This document shows positions 1-8,614 of a stretch of DNA of 64,000 nucleotides, in pieces. The stretch's first letter is position 1; the number at the start of each line of letters is the position of its first letter. The DNA is from JBPOFY01 sp049889815 (lineage in GTDB: Bacteria; Verrucomicrobiota; Verrucomicrobiia; Opitutales; Coraliomargaritaceae): positions 248,001-312,000 of the forward strand of contig JBMHCR010000006.1 of the NCBI GenBank assembly GCA_049889815.1, given 5' to 3'. Below the pieces are notes generated by a model. The model made no database searches. It worked only from the letters and a program-made list of their open reading frames with translations, and was not told where the DNA came from. The position numbers were made by a program, and so were the translations under genes.

Positions 1-44
1 GCTTTCCTCAATGGTGTTTTCTAGAGGATTGCAAAAAAGACCAC

Positions 45-78
45 AAAAAAGCTCCTGAGAAAATGTCTCAGGAGCTTT
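45..78 (-). terminator. Intrinsic terminator of the PEP-CTERM gene
   Basis: A perfect 10-bp stem (51-60 with 66-75) closes on a 5-nt loop. Read on the minus strand it is followed by a run of T (A45-A50 on the plus strand). It lies about 30 bp after the stop codon of the gene ending at 106, as expected for a Rho-independent terminator. Confidence 0.88.
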
Positions 79-105
79 CAAGTAGGTCTTTCGACCGTCG
101 AGTTG

Positions 106-810
106 TTAAATCCGGCGTCGGCTCAAGCTAGCTAGAGCAACGAGTCCGAATACGATACCCAAACTTGATGGCTCTGGGACAATCGTAACAGCGAGATTCG
201 AAAAGGTCATCTCACCCGCAGTTTCCACCACACCTGCGTTGCGGAAGCCAACTTGAACAATGTTTAGACTTGCATCTGCAGGAATGGCGGTGTCGATCGA
301 GAAGTCTCCGCCGTCAAGCGTCTCGATATTGACTATGTTTTGGTATGTCGCATTCCAGTTCGAGTCTAGAAACTGTACGAAGACTTGGCCTTCGTTGCCC
401 GCGTCGTAGGCCTCTGACACCACTACGTTTCCGCTGAATGTAAACGTGTCTCCGTAATCAAGCGCACCTGCAGCAACACCGGCACCGTTGTCTGGTGTCC
501 AAAAATTGTGCTGGAAGACCATTAGCTGGTCAGCTCCTGCCCAGAACGGGTCAGCAGTAGGGAGTTGGTCGTTCATGCCGAAGGTCGCAGAACCGTCGCC
601 ATTTCCGACGACTGGTGCATCCGCCACGCCCCACGCAGATCCGAAACCTGCATTGGGATCAGCGTCAGGACCCGAAAAGTTTCCGTAGGCTTCCCAGCCG
701 GCAATTGTTCCGTCGCCAGCTTGGGTGAGAGCAGTATTGGTTAGAAGGTTAGCCGAAGCGCTAGACGCAACAGCGAGAGAGACGAGGAGTATGGGGTAGT
801 GTTTTTTCAT
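106..810 (-). CDS. PEP-CTERM sorting domain protein
   Basis: A secreted or surface protein of 234 aa. It has an N-terminal signal peptide (basic MKKH, then a hydrophobic stretch to about residue 20). Its C-terminus is a canonical PEP-CTERM tag: VPEPSS, a short hydrophobic helix and a final RRR cluster. PEP-CTERM tags are recognised by the exosortase system (established for the family); no exosortase lies in this window. The middle is rich in G, D, N and aromatic residues and looks like a beta-sandwich, with no enzyme motif. The ATG at 810 leaves the signal peptide at the exact N-terminus. It is monocistronic, with its own terminator just downstream. Confidence 0.88.
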   Translation of the reverse strand: MKKHYPILLVSLAVASSASANLLTNTALTQAGDGTIAGWEAYGNFSGPDADPNAGFGSAWGVADAPVVGNGDGSATFGMNDQLPTADPFWAGADQLMVFQHNFWTPDNGAGVAAGALDYGDTFTFSGNVVVSEAYDAGNEGQVFVQFLDSNWNATYQNIVNIETLDGGDFSIDTAIPADASLNIVQVGFRNAGVVETAGEMTFSNLAVTIVPEPSSLGIVFGLVALASLSRRRI

Positions 811-1249
811 GGTTGTATAGTAATAGGATGGGAATGTTGCGGGATCTTAACGATTAAGTCAACCAATCACTAAAATTTTCCTTAATTTTACATCTTGAAC
901 CAAGAAATTAAAAAAATATTTTTTAAAATCGTTAATTATTGATAAATAGAAGTTTATGTATTTATTGAATCAAGAGTCCATCACTGTGCGACTACGAATA
1001 GGAAAAAACCGTCAACGCTTCCGAGTCGTTTACTAAAAAACCAGATGTTTTTTGAGGGGGTCTGATTTTTGGCTGATATAGATGACTGCAACACATAAGT
1101 TTAAGAGTTTTGTGTGAAGTATTTTCGGGTTGTGGCGAAAATTTCAATTCAGCGACGGGTTCTAGTCGGAGTGTGGTGTTTCGGTTGAATGCCAAACACG
1201 AAAAAGTAAACACCTTGCTTAAGGCTGGTTTGAAGGTTTCTGTCCGACA
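811..1249. other. Intergenic region between divergent genes, AT-rich
   Basis: This stretch separates two divergently read genes and should hold both promoters. Positions 860-965 are strongly AT-rich and include a 14-bp A/T palindrome (A6 TA T6) at 911-924, which could be bent DNA or a binding site. I see no convincing RNA gene. An open frame covering most of 992-1267 on the minus strand has no recognisable features and overlaps the next gene's start. Confidence 0.5.
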
Positions 1250-3103
1250 ATGTCCTGTCTCACGCAAAAAAAAATAGTAAGCGCACTGTTAATGTTCTTT
1301 CTGGTGTCGACGGTGTTGCTTCCCGCGCAACAGACTGCTCACGTTAAAGTGCAGTTTCAGACGGGGCATAGCTTTGGCGGCAACGGTGAGTTGGATCGGG
1401 CTAAGTTCTTTAACGTGCACGGTAGCTACGCATCGTCGGCGCTGACTGTGGAGGATTTGCAGCAGCTCCAGAATTTGAATATTGGCTTTGGGCGGTCTTT
1501 CGATGGACCGTTTGCGGGTCATGAACTTGGTGATCCGTATCCGGACACGACAACCATTCGCACGACTGGAGCAAAAGTCATTGCTGCGACTGAGGCGGAT
1601 CCACGATATAAGTTTCACACCAACCGGCGCCTGGTGACTGACGAGGTGCAGACGGTCTTCAACATGGAGGATGATCCAAAGGAAATGGCGCGCTATGCGG
1701 TGGACATACTGGAATACCATTACACCGATGCGACGCGTCCCGGTTTCTACTCGCCGCTGTCCATTCCATTTGTTGCGGCTGATAGATATGGTGAGGACGA
1801 CGCCCTCGTTCGTGAGCGGATGTCGCAGTTCATTGCGGAGGTTGCAGAGGAGGTAGACCGCCGTGGACTCGCAACACAGGTGATCGGCTACACCAGTGCG
1901 TGGCCGATGATGCACTTTTGGGACTTCGGGCACTGGCGGTCTCGTATGCAGTTATTTATAGACATCGCTGGCGACCATTTGGATGCGATCTGCTTTTTGT
2001 TGATGGATGCATCGCATTATGACGGGCCTGATAAACGTCGCAGCGGTAGCCGGGTCGAAGCTTTGATGGATTTGATCGAGACCTATGGCTTCACCAAATG
2101 GGCCGAACCGAAGCCCTTTGCCTTCAGCGAATACGGCGCGGTCGCGCATGGCTGGCCGAAGGGTGATGCCTACAGCCCCGCGCGTGCATCGGCAGAGCTG
2201 AACGCTTATAATCATTTCCTATTTTCTTTGCTCGGTCGAGAGGATCGGGTCGCTATAGCGATACCGTTTATCACAACGAAGAGTCCATGGTTTTACCGAA
2301 ATCCGAAAAATAACTGGCAGCCATACAGCGCTGATCTGTGGCGACCCGACCCTGAGAGTATCGTTGATCGTCGGCCGACCCGTTTTTTGGAAACCGAGAA
2401 AATGGATTTCTATCGTCTGTGGCAGGATGTTAGGGGGCAACGTGTGTGTGCGGACAGCGATCATCCCGATGTCGTGAGCTTCGCTTACGTCGATGGGAAA
2501 GATGCCTATCTATGTTTAAACAATTCCGAGACCTTGCAGCAGGAGGTATCACTTGGTTTTTTGGGTAGATTGCCAGAAGTGGAGCGAGTTGAACTGAAGC
2601 GGATGTATGTCCCGAAGGGGCAAGCGGTCCAGTATGCGGTGGATCACCTACAGGCGGTCCCCTTGAAAATTGTGCTCAAATCTTATGAGACGATTGTTCT
2701 GCGTATTTCGTTTATTGATTCAGTTGAGCGTTCAGACGAACGAGTTACACGAACACATTACAGTGAAAATCTTCTTCAGCCGATTACTGCGAATGAGGTG
2801 ATTGCTTTTAAGATCGCGGCTCTTGATCTGAAATCGAGTAGCGATGGAACGCTTCGAGTCAGCCTAGCACGCGAGCACGAGCTGAGTAAACAGCCGCAGC
2901 TAACTGTGAATGGTCACGAACTTGAGTTTCCAAGTAACTGGCTGGGTGATGATCAATCCAATCGGGAGGGTGGTTTTTTTGGCGCGATCGAGATGCCGAT
3001 TCCTGCAGCTGTGTTGCGGCCCCAAAATGAAGTTAAACTGGTCTTTGCTGATACTGGTGGCCGCGTGAGCACGGTGGTGATTGAATCACATACGGTGCGG
3101 TGA
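1250..3103 (+). CDS. GH86-like secreted glycoside hydrolase (agarase/porphyranase type)
   Basis: 617 aa with a signal peptide (hydrophobic core at residues 10-25, cleavage near LLPAQQ). The GH86-like segments are KFFNVHG (52-58), GFGRSFDGPF (79-88) and the barrel strand FSEYG (292-296), whose Glu294 fits the nucleophile. The C-terminal 200 residues look like two small beta domains. GH86 enzymes cleave agar or porphyran, so the likely substrate is red-algal galactan. Odd: where clan GH-A enzymes carry the acid/base Glu in an NEP motif, this protein reads LSIPF (170-174), so activity is doubtful. It stands alone, with no neighbouring sulfatase or SusD/TonB gene. A terminator shared with ppdK follows. 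Confidence 0.68.
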   Translation: MSCLTQKKIVSALLMFFLVSTVLLPAQQTAHVKVQFQTGHSFGGNGELDRAKFFNVHGSYASSALTVEDLQQLQNLNIGFGRSFDGPFAGHELGDPYPDTTTIRTTGAKVIAATEADPRYKFHTNRRLVTDEVQTVFNMEDDPKEMARYAVDILEYHYTDATRPGFYSPLSIPFVAADRYGEDDALVRERMSQFIAEVAEEVDRRGLATQVIGYTSAWPMMHFWDFGHWRSRMQLFIDIAGDHLDAICFLLMDASHYDGPDKRRSGSRVEALMDLIETYGFTKWAEPKPFAFSEYGAVAHGWPKGDAYSPARASAELNAYNHFLFSLLGREDRVAIAIPFITTKSPWFYRNPKNNWQPYSADLWRPDPESIVDRRPTRFLETEKMDFYRLWQDVRGQRVCADSDHPDVVSFAYVDGKDAYLCLNNSETLQQEVSLGFLGRLPEVERVELKRMYVPKGQAVQYAVDHLQAVPLKIVLKSYETIVLRISFIDSVERSDERVTRTHYSENLLQPITANEVIAFKIAALDLKSSSDGTLRVSLAREHELSKQPQLTVNGHELEFPSNWLGDDQSNREGGFFGAIEMPIPAAVLRPQNEVKLVFADTGGRVSTVVIESHTVR

Positions 3104-3142
3104 AAGGTGGTTATATAAAACAATCTAAATTGGCCGCATAAC

Positions 3143-3170
3143 AAAGGCTCTCCGTTTCTGGAGAGCCTTT
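3143..3170. terminator. Bidirectional intrinsic terminator
   Basis: A perfect 11-bp inverted repeat (3143-3153 and 3160-3170; AAAGGCTCTCC with GGAGAGCCTTT) around a 6-nt loop. It sits between the convergent stops at 3103 and 3198, with short A and T runs on the two sides, so it can serve both genes. Confidence 0.85.
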
Positions 3171-3197
3171 GGGTAATTCGTTTGAACGAGTCTTCGC

Positions 3198-5948
3198 TTA
3201 CTTAAGTGCGGCTTGTGCAGCTGCGAGGCGTGCGACTGGAACACGTGGTGGCGAGCAGCTGACGTAGTCGAGGCCGACGTCGTTAAAGAACTTGATCGAA
3301 GCCGGGTCACCACCGTGTTCACCACAGATGCCGAGTTTGAGGTCCTTCTTGGTCTTACGACCCTTTTGTGCGCCGATTTCAACAAGCTGTCCCACACCCG
3401 CTGCATCGATGGATGCGAATGGGTTTTGTGGGAGGATGTCGAGTTCCTTGTATTGACCAAGGAAGGAGCCGGCGTCGTCGCGGCTCATGCCAAGACCGGT
3501 TTGCGTGAGGTCGTTGGTTCCGAATGAGAAGAACTCTGCAGTTTCTGCAACTTCGTCTGCGGTCAAAGCGCCACGAGGAACTTCGATCATGGTGCCAACG
3601 AGGTACTTGAACTTTACCTTCTTCTTTTCCATGACTTCAGCTGCCACGCGGTGAACCACTGCAACTTGATTCTTGAGTTCGTCTGCAAAACCAACTAGTG
3701 GGATCATGACTTCAGGGATTACCTTAATTGGCTTCTTGAGCTTGTAGCAAGCGGCAGCCGCCTCGAAGATCGCCTGCGCCTGCATCTCTGTGATTTCCGG
3801 GTAGGAGATACCGAGACGACAACCACGGTGACCTAGCATCGGGTTGGCTTCGTGAAGTGCATGCACACGGTTAGAGATCACGTCGACATCCACGCCGAGG
3901 GAATTTGCCAGCTCGCGCTTGGAAGACTCATCGTGAGGAAGGAACTCGTGAAGTGGTGGGTCAAGGAGACGCACAGTAACAGGAAGACCGCCCATTGCCT
4001 TGAATAGACCGTTGAAGTCCTTGCGCTGGAAAGGAAGCAACTTCTTAAGCGCGGCGCGGCGCTCCTTCTCGTCAGTTGCGAGGATCATTTGACGCATGAA
4101 TGTGATGCGGTCGCCCTCGAAGAACATGTGCTCTGTGCGGCATAGACCGATACCTTCAGCGCCGTATGCAATCGCTGCGGACGCTTGGTCTGGAGAGTCA
4201 GCGTTGGTACGGACGCCAAGCTTGCGGTGCTTGTCAGCCCACTTCATAACTTGATCATACATCTTGTAGGTGTAGCTGTCTGCTGCCTTGAGGCTTCCAT
4301 TAAGAACCTGGTTCACTTCGGATGGAGCGGTTGCTACAGAACCAGCGTAGATCGCTCCAGTTGTGCCATTGATGGAGATGTCGTTACCTTCCTTGAGCAC
4401 CTTGCCGTCGACTGTGAGTGTGCCGGCGCCGTAGTTGATGACGACATCAGCCGCGCCACAGACGCAGACTTTGTTCATTTGGCGAGCTACAAGCGCAGCG
4501 TGCGAGGAAACACCACCGCGGGATGTGAGGATACCTTCTGCAGCAATCATACCGCGAAGGTCTTCAGGTGTCGTTTCCACGCGGCAGAGGATTGCGCGAC
4601 CACCCTTGGCAGCCACTTCTTCAGCCTTTTCAGCAGTGAAGCAAACCTTACCGGATGCAGCACCTGGGCCAGCTGGAAGACCTGTTGCAAGTGTCTTCGC
4701 CTTCTTCTCGGCAGCCGGATCGAAGACCGCAACGAGGAGAGAGGAGATGGAGTCTGCCGGAATCTTCTTGAGAGCAGTCTTTTGGTCGATGAGGCGCTCC
4801 TTGACAAGCTCAACAGCGATACGAACTGCAGCTAGACCGGTGCGCTTGCCGTTACGTGTTTGCAGCATGTAGAGCTTGTTGTCTTCAATGGTAAACTCGA
4901 AGTCTTGCATGTCCTTGAAGTGCTTCTCGAGCTTCTTGCAAACTGCGACGAGCTCCTTGTGAGCGTGCGGCATTTCTTCAGCAAGCTTCGCGATCGGGTT
5001 CGCATTGCGGATACCCGCAACGACGTCTTCACCCTGCGCGTTGATGAGGTACTCGCCGTAGAAAACTTTCTCACCGTTTGCAGGGTCACGAGTAAAGGCG
5101 ACACCGGTGCCGCAAGTGTCACCCATGTTACCGAAGACCATTGCTTGAACATTAACCGCAGTACCCCACTCAGCAGGGATGCCGTATTTCTGACGGTAGA
5201 GGATCGCGCGCTCATTCTGCCATGACTTGAAGACCGCACCAACGGATCCCCAGAGTTGTTCGTAAGCGTCTTGAGGGAAGGATGTGCCGGTGCGCTTCTT
5301 GATGATCGCCTTGTAGCGCTTGATCAGCTCTTTGAGGTTTGCTGCAGTAAGCTCGTTGTCGAGTTCTACGCCAACTTCCTTACGAAGCTTTTCAAGTGCA
5401 CCTTCGAATGGGCAGTGGTCGTTTTCATTGACCGCTTGAACGCCCATCACGACGTCACCATACATTTGAATGAAGCGACGATAGCAGTCGTATGCGAATG
5501 CTTCGTTGCCAGACTCTTTAGCGAGTGCCTTAACCGTTTTATCGTTGAGGCCGAGGTTGAGGATGGTGTCCATCATGCCCGGCATCGATTCGCGAGCACC
5601 GGAACGAACAGAAAGAAGGAGCGGATTCTTTTCAGCGCCAAGCTTCTTGCCGAGTTGCTTTTCGATCACCGCAACCGAAGCCTTAACTTCCTTGGCAAGT
5701 GACTTTGGATACTGACGACCGTTGTCGTAGAAGTGGGTGCAGACCTCTGTAGTTATGGTAAAACCCGGAGGGACCGGAAGTCCGATGCGTGCCATCTCTG
5801 CGAGGTTGGCACCCTTACCGCCAAGGAGTTCGCGGAGTTTAGCGCTACCGTCGGTCTTGTTTCCGAAGTCGTAGCTATATTTCACTGCTTTAGCGACCTT
5901 GCGCTTGGCAGTCTTTTTAGTGGCTTTTTTTGCTTTTTTAGCTGGCAT
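3198..5948 (-). CDS. ppdK: Pyruvate, phosphate dikinase
   Basis: It interconverts pyruvate, ATP and Pi with PEP, AMP and PPi in the cytoplasm, working in glycolysis or gluconeogenesis. 916 aa, close to the family length. The N-terminal ATP-grasp domain has LLSVRSGARESMPGMMDT. The central swivelling domain has the phosphohistidine motif TSRGGVSSHAALVARQ. The C-terminal PEP/pyruvate barrel has the catalytic Cys in GICGEHGGDP. I start at the ATG at 5948; an upstream TTG at 5996 adds 16 unconserved residues. The first 25 residues are an unusual Lys/Ala-rich tail (AKKATKKTAKRK) before the conserved YSYDFG. A 9-bp hairpin lies in the leader. Confidence 0.96.
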   Translation of the reverse strand: MPAKKAKKATKKTAKRKVAKAVKYSYDFGNKTDGSAKLRELLGGKGANLAEMARIGLPVPPGFTITTEVCTHFYDNGRQYPKSLAKEVKASVAVIEKQLGKKLGAEKNPLLLSVRSGARESMPGMMDTILNLGLNDKTVKALAKESGNEAFAYDCYRRFIQMYGDVVMGVQAVNENDHCPFEGALEKLRKEVGVELDNELTAANLKELIKRYKAIIKKRTGTSFPQDAYEQLWGSVGAVFKSWQNERAILYRQKYGIPAEWGTAVNVQAMVFGNMGDTCGTGVAFTRDPANGEKVFYGEYLINAQGEDVVAGIRNANPIAKLAEEMPHAHKELVAVCKKLEKHFKDMQDFEFTIEDNKLYMLQTRNGKRTGLAAVRIAVELVKERLIDQKTALKKIPADSISSLLVAVFDPAAEKKAKTLATGLPAGPGAASGKVCFTAEKAEEVAAKGGRAILCRVETTPEDLRGMIAAEGILTSRGGVSSHAALVARQMNKVCVCGAADVVINYGAGTLTVDGKVLKEGNDISINGTTGAIYAGSVATAPSEVNQVLNGSLKAADSYTYKMYDQVMKWADKHRKLGVRTNADSPDQASAAIAYGAEGIGLCRTEHMFFEGDRITFMRQMILATDEKERRAALKKLLPFQRKDFNGLFKAMGGLPVTVRLLDPPLHEFLPHDESSKRELANSLGVDVDVISNRVHALHEANPMLGHRGCRLGISYPEITEMQAQAIFEAAAACYKLKKPIKVIPEVMIPLVGFADELKNQVAVVHRVAAEVMEKKKVKFKYLVGTMIEVPRGALTADEVAETAEFFSFGTNDLTQTGLGMSRDDAGSFLGQYKELDILPQNPFASIDAAGVGQLVEIGAQKGRKTKKDLKLGICGEHGGDPASIKFFNDVGLDYVSCSPPRVPVARLAAAQAALK

Positions 5949-5985
5949 AAGATGCGATCTGTTTGTGGATCGAGTTGAGGTGTTT

Positions 5986-6010
5986 GGGAGAATCAAGAAG
6001 CGATTCTCCC
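5986..6010 (-). promoter_or_regulatory. Hairpin in the ppdK leader
   Basis: A perfect 9-bp inverted repeat (GGGAGAATC at 5986-5994, GATTCTCCC at 6002-6010) with a 7-nt loop, about 40 nt upstream of the ppdK ATG. No T run follows on the ppdK strand, so it is not a simple terminator. An operator or mRNA-stability hairpin is possible. The function is inferred from position only. Confidence 0.45.
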
Positions 6011-6143
6011 GTGTAAGAAAAGCGTGTAGGAAAGCTATTTAGCACTGTCTGTCAATGGATTAGCTTGCCTGTAACTTGAGCGTAATAATTTTAAGGATTG
6101 CGGTTGTTGGATCCTTGGTTTGATGGGTAGTTGTTAACAAGTG

Positions 6144-7190
6144 ATGAGCGGCAAAGACGACAAAGATGATCAGCTACCCGATCCGGACGAGACATCTCCG
6201 AGTGAGGATGAGGTGCGCGAAAATGCGGAGCCGAATAGGGAGGATGATTCACCAAAGTCTGAGGAGTATGATTACGAAAAGGATCACGCGGAACTAGAGT
6301 CGTTGGGAGCGTATCCGGGCAATACTCCTGAGGATGACGAGGAAACGTCTCAGTATTGTGACGAGTATCACGACGGTTATGTGGATGACTACGAGGCGCA
6401 ACTCGAAGCAGAGGCAGAAGCGCGTCGCGAAGCGGGGATGTCCTTTCTGGAGCATCTCGAAGAATTTCGTTGGACGGTCGGTCGTAGCGTGCTGGCGTTT
6501 TTCGTGGGTGCATTTGTTGTAGCGATCTTTTTGCGGGAGGTCGGCGAGTTTCTGCAAATGCCATTGCTGACTGCCTACGGTTCGGTTGAGGAGATGGAAA
6601 AAAACTTGATCACCTACCGCCCGATGGGGGTGATTTCAGTGCTTTTTCAAGTGGTGCTGCTCGGTGGCCTCTCTCTTTCAATGCCCTTTGTGTTGTATTT
6701 CTTGGGAGCCTTCATCGCACCTGGTTTGACTGCGAAGGAGCAGAAGATTCTACGACCATCCTGCTTTGCGGCCTTTATTTTGTTTTTAACTGGTATCGCG
6801 TTCGCCTTCTTCGTGATCCTCCCGCTGACGCTGGCATTTACCGTGCGGCTCAATCAGTTCATGGGCTTTGAGCTATTTTGGGCTGCGTCCGACTACTACA
6901 ATATGGTCGTCTGGTTCTCCTTGATGACGGGTGCCTTCTTTCAGTTTCCTTTACTGATCGTCATTTTGGTATATTTGCAGGTGATTCGTGTCTCGAAACT
7001 GCAGATGGTTCGTAAGGGTGTCTTTGTCGCGATCATGGTTTTTTCCGCCTTGATGTCGCCCGGCGGCGATTTCATTTCGCTGCCCATTACGACCGGTTTT
7101 ATGTATGGCCTCTACGAACTCGCGATTTGGGTTGGCCTGCGTATCGAAAGGAAAAAAGAAGCGCAAGTTACAGCTGATATAGACAGTTAG
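6144..7190 (+). CDS. tatC: Sec-independent translocase TatC with long acidic N-terminal extension
   Basis: The core membrane receptor of the twin-arginine translocase, which exports folded proteins bearing RR signals. 348 aa. The TatC domain starts at about residue 99 with MSFLEHLEEFRW (conserved cytoplasmic Glu) and has six hydrophobic helices, including LGAFIAPGLTAKEQ and the end segment SPGGDF. Residues 1-98 are almost entirely Asp/Glu/Ser/Tyr with no hydrophobic stretch, which TatC normally lacks. GTG at 6141 and ATG at 6144 are adjacent; I prefer the ATG. No tatA or tatB is nearby. The DUF1552 protein at 39 kb has a plausible Tat signal and is a candidate substrate. Confidence 0.92.
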   Translation: MSGKDDKDDQLPDPDETSPSEDEVRENAEPNREDDSPKSEEYDYEKDHAELESLGAYPGNTPEDDEETSQYCDEYHDGYVDDYEAQLEAEAEARREAGMSFLEHLEEFRWTVGRSVLAFFVGAFVVAIFLREVGEFLQMPLLTAYGSVEEMEKNLITYRPMGVISVLFQVVLLGGLSLSMPFVLYFLGAFIAPGLTAKEQKILRPSCFAAFILFLTGIAFAFFVILPLTLAFTVRLNQFMGFELFWAASDYYNMVVWFSLMTGAFFQFPLLIVILVYLQVIRVSKLQMVRKGVFVAIMVFSALMSPGGDFISLPITTGFMYGLYELAIWVGLRIERKKEAQVTADIDS

Positions 7191-7465
7191 TTTGAGGCTT
7201 CGATCTAGGGTCTATGGCGCGTGGGCTGTAGCAGTGTCCCGCGCGACATGCCCGTCCCCTTGCAGAAAATATCCTAATAAAATGGTCTTGGCGTGCTTCG
7301 GAACCTGGAGGTCGCAGACACTCCTCTCAAGGAATGAGTATGACGAGATCGTACGGTTGGTCTCACCTATCTGTGAGGGTGCGGGCAGCTTTGATCCCAC
7401 ATGTTAGCGACCCAGTAGTGGTTCTGGGTACGAAGTTTTCGTTCGGCCTTCCTATAGCTGGATAG

Positions 7466-8557
7466 CTATTCAGCGCCACAGTTGCGCCAGAGTGCCTCGA
7501 CCAATGCGCTATCTATGTTATCACTGGTAATTGCTTCGCCGATCGCGCTCATTGTTACGAAGCGTAGCTTGCCGCTACGGTTTTTCTTATCTCGTTGCAT
7601 AGCTGCCAACAGTTCGCTGATCTGAAGACCGCGTTGCAGCTCGGATGGTAGATTGAATTGCTGGAGCAATCGCTGCACACGGCTTATCTCGCCGCTTTGA
7701 ATTTGCCCGAGCTCCACGGATAGTTGGGTGGCAAGTTTAAGTCCGATCGCGACGGCTTCACCGTGAAGGTATTTCCCATAGCCGGCAACATTTTCGATCG
7801 CATGTGCAAAAGTGTGTCCGAGGTTGAGGAGTGCGCGGCCTCCGGATACAGCAGTTTCTGTTTCATCGTCGGCGACGACTTGGGCTTTGATCTCGCAGCA
7901 GCGGCGAATCACGCTCGGTAATTCCCGTGAGCCGGCATTGAGACCGTCCAGGGCGAAGAGTTGTTCGAAGAGTTCACTATCGGCCAGCATGCCATACTTG
8001 ATCACCTCAGCCATGCCTGCAGCGAACTCGCGTGGCGGTAGGGTCTCCAGAAGTGCCGCGTCGACGAAGACGGCCTTTGGTTGCCAGAAAGCACCGACTA
8101 AGTTCTTGCCTTCGGATAAATTGATTCCGGTCTTACCTCCCACTGAACTATCGACCATCGACAAAAGGGTGGTTGGAATCTGATAAAAATCGATGCCGCG
8201 CAAGTAGCTTGCCGCAACGTAACCAGCAAGGTCGCCGATCACACCCCCGCCAAATGCAAACAGGGCACAGTCGCGATTTGCTGCCTGACTCGCAAGAAAG
8301 CTGAGTGCTTCACTGAAGCGCTCTACGGACTTGGTTTGCTCGCCGTGCGGCAGTGATAGGATTTCAGAGTTCTCAAAGCCGACCTGAGCTAGGTAGCCCG
8401 GATGTGCATTCAAAACGCAGGCATCACTAATCACACGCACATTGCGACCACTCGCGCGCAACTTCGTTATATCAGCTTTGAGTTGTGCCTGTGTGTTCCT
8501 GAAGTGAATCGGATAGGAGCGTTCAGCGAGTTGAACCGTGAGTGCTTCGGTGGACAT
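7466..8557 (-). CDS. aroB: 3-Dehydroquinate synthase
   Basis: It converts DAHP to 3-dehydroquinate, step two of the shikimate pathway, using NAD and a divalent metal. 363 aa. The NAD-binding motif GGGVIGDLAGYVAASYLRGI lies at about 103-122. The family signature TTLLSMVDSSVGGKTGIN follows, then metal-site residues in LNLGHTFAHAIE and YLHGEAVAIG. It is the last gene of the minus-strand run ribH-nusB-ftsY-aroB, 57 bp after ftsY, with no strong terminator seen downstream. Confidence 0.96.
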   Translation of the reverse strand: MSTEALTVQLAERSYPIHFRNTQAQLKADITKLRASGRNVRVISDACVLNAHPGYLAQVGFENSEILSLPHGEQTKSVERFSEALSFLASQAANRDCALFAFGGGVIGDLAGYVAASYLRGIDFYQIPTTLLSMVDSSVGGKTGINLSEGKNLVGAFWQPKAVFVDAALLETLPPREFAAGMAEVIKYGMLADSELFEQLFALDGLNAGSRELPSVIRRCCEIKAQVVADDETETAVSGGRALLNLGHTFAHAIENVAGYGKYLHGEAVAIGLKLATQLSVELGQIQSGEISRVQRLLQQFNLPSELQRGLQISELLAAMQRDKKNRSGKLRFVTMSAIGEAITSDNIDSALVEALWRNCGAE

Positions 8558-8614
8558 GTTGTGTAGAATGCTTAAAAACTGAGGTGCTGGAAAGCAGAAA
8601 GCTGCAAGTATGAA

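Noticed and set aside
992..1267. 91-codon minus-strand frame between the PEP-CTERM and GH86 genes
   Set aside because: It overlaps the signal-peptide start of the GH86 gene, has no recognisable domain, and its composition looks like chance.
4185..4835. Long plus-strand frame antisense to ppdK
   Set aside because: It is a mirror of the strongly conserved ppdK coding strand; its product has no motif.
7192..7407. 71-codon frame after tatC
   Set aside because: TTG start one base after the tatC stop, no ribosome-binding site, and a Cys/Arg-rich unconserved-looking product.
7454..7469. 6-bp hairpin ATAGCT/AGCTAT at the aroB stop as terminator
   Set aside because: The stem is short and AT-rich, overlaps the stop codon and is not followed by a T run.
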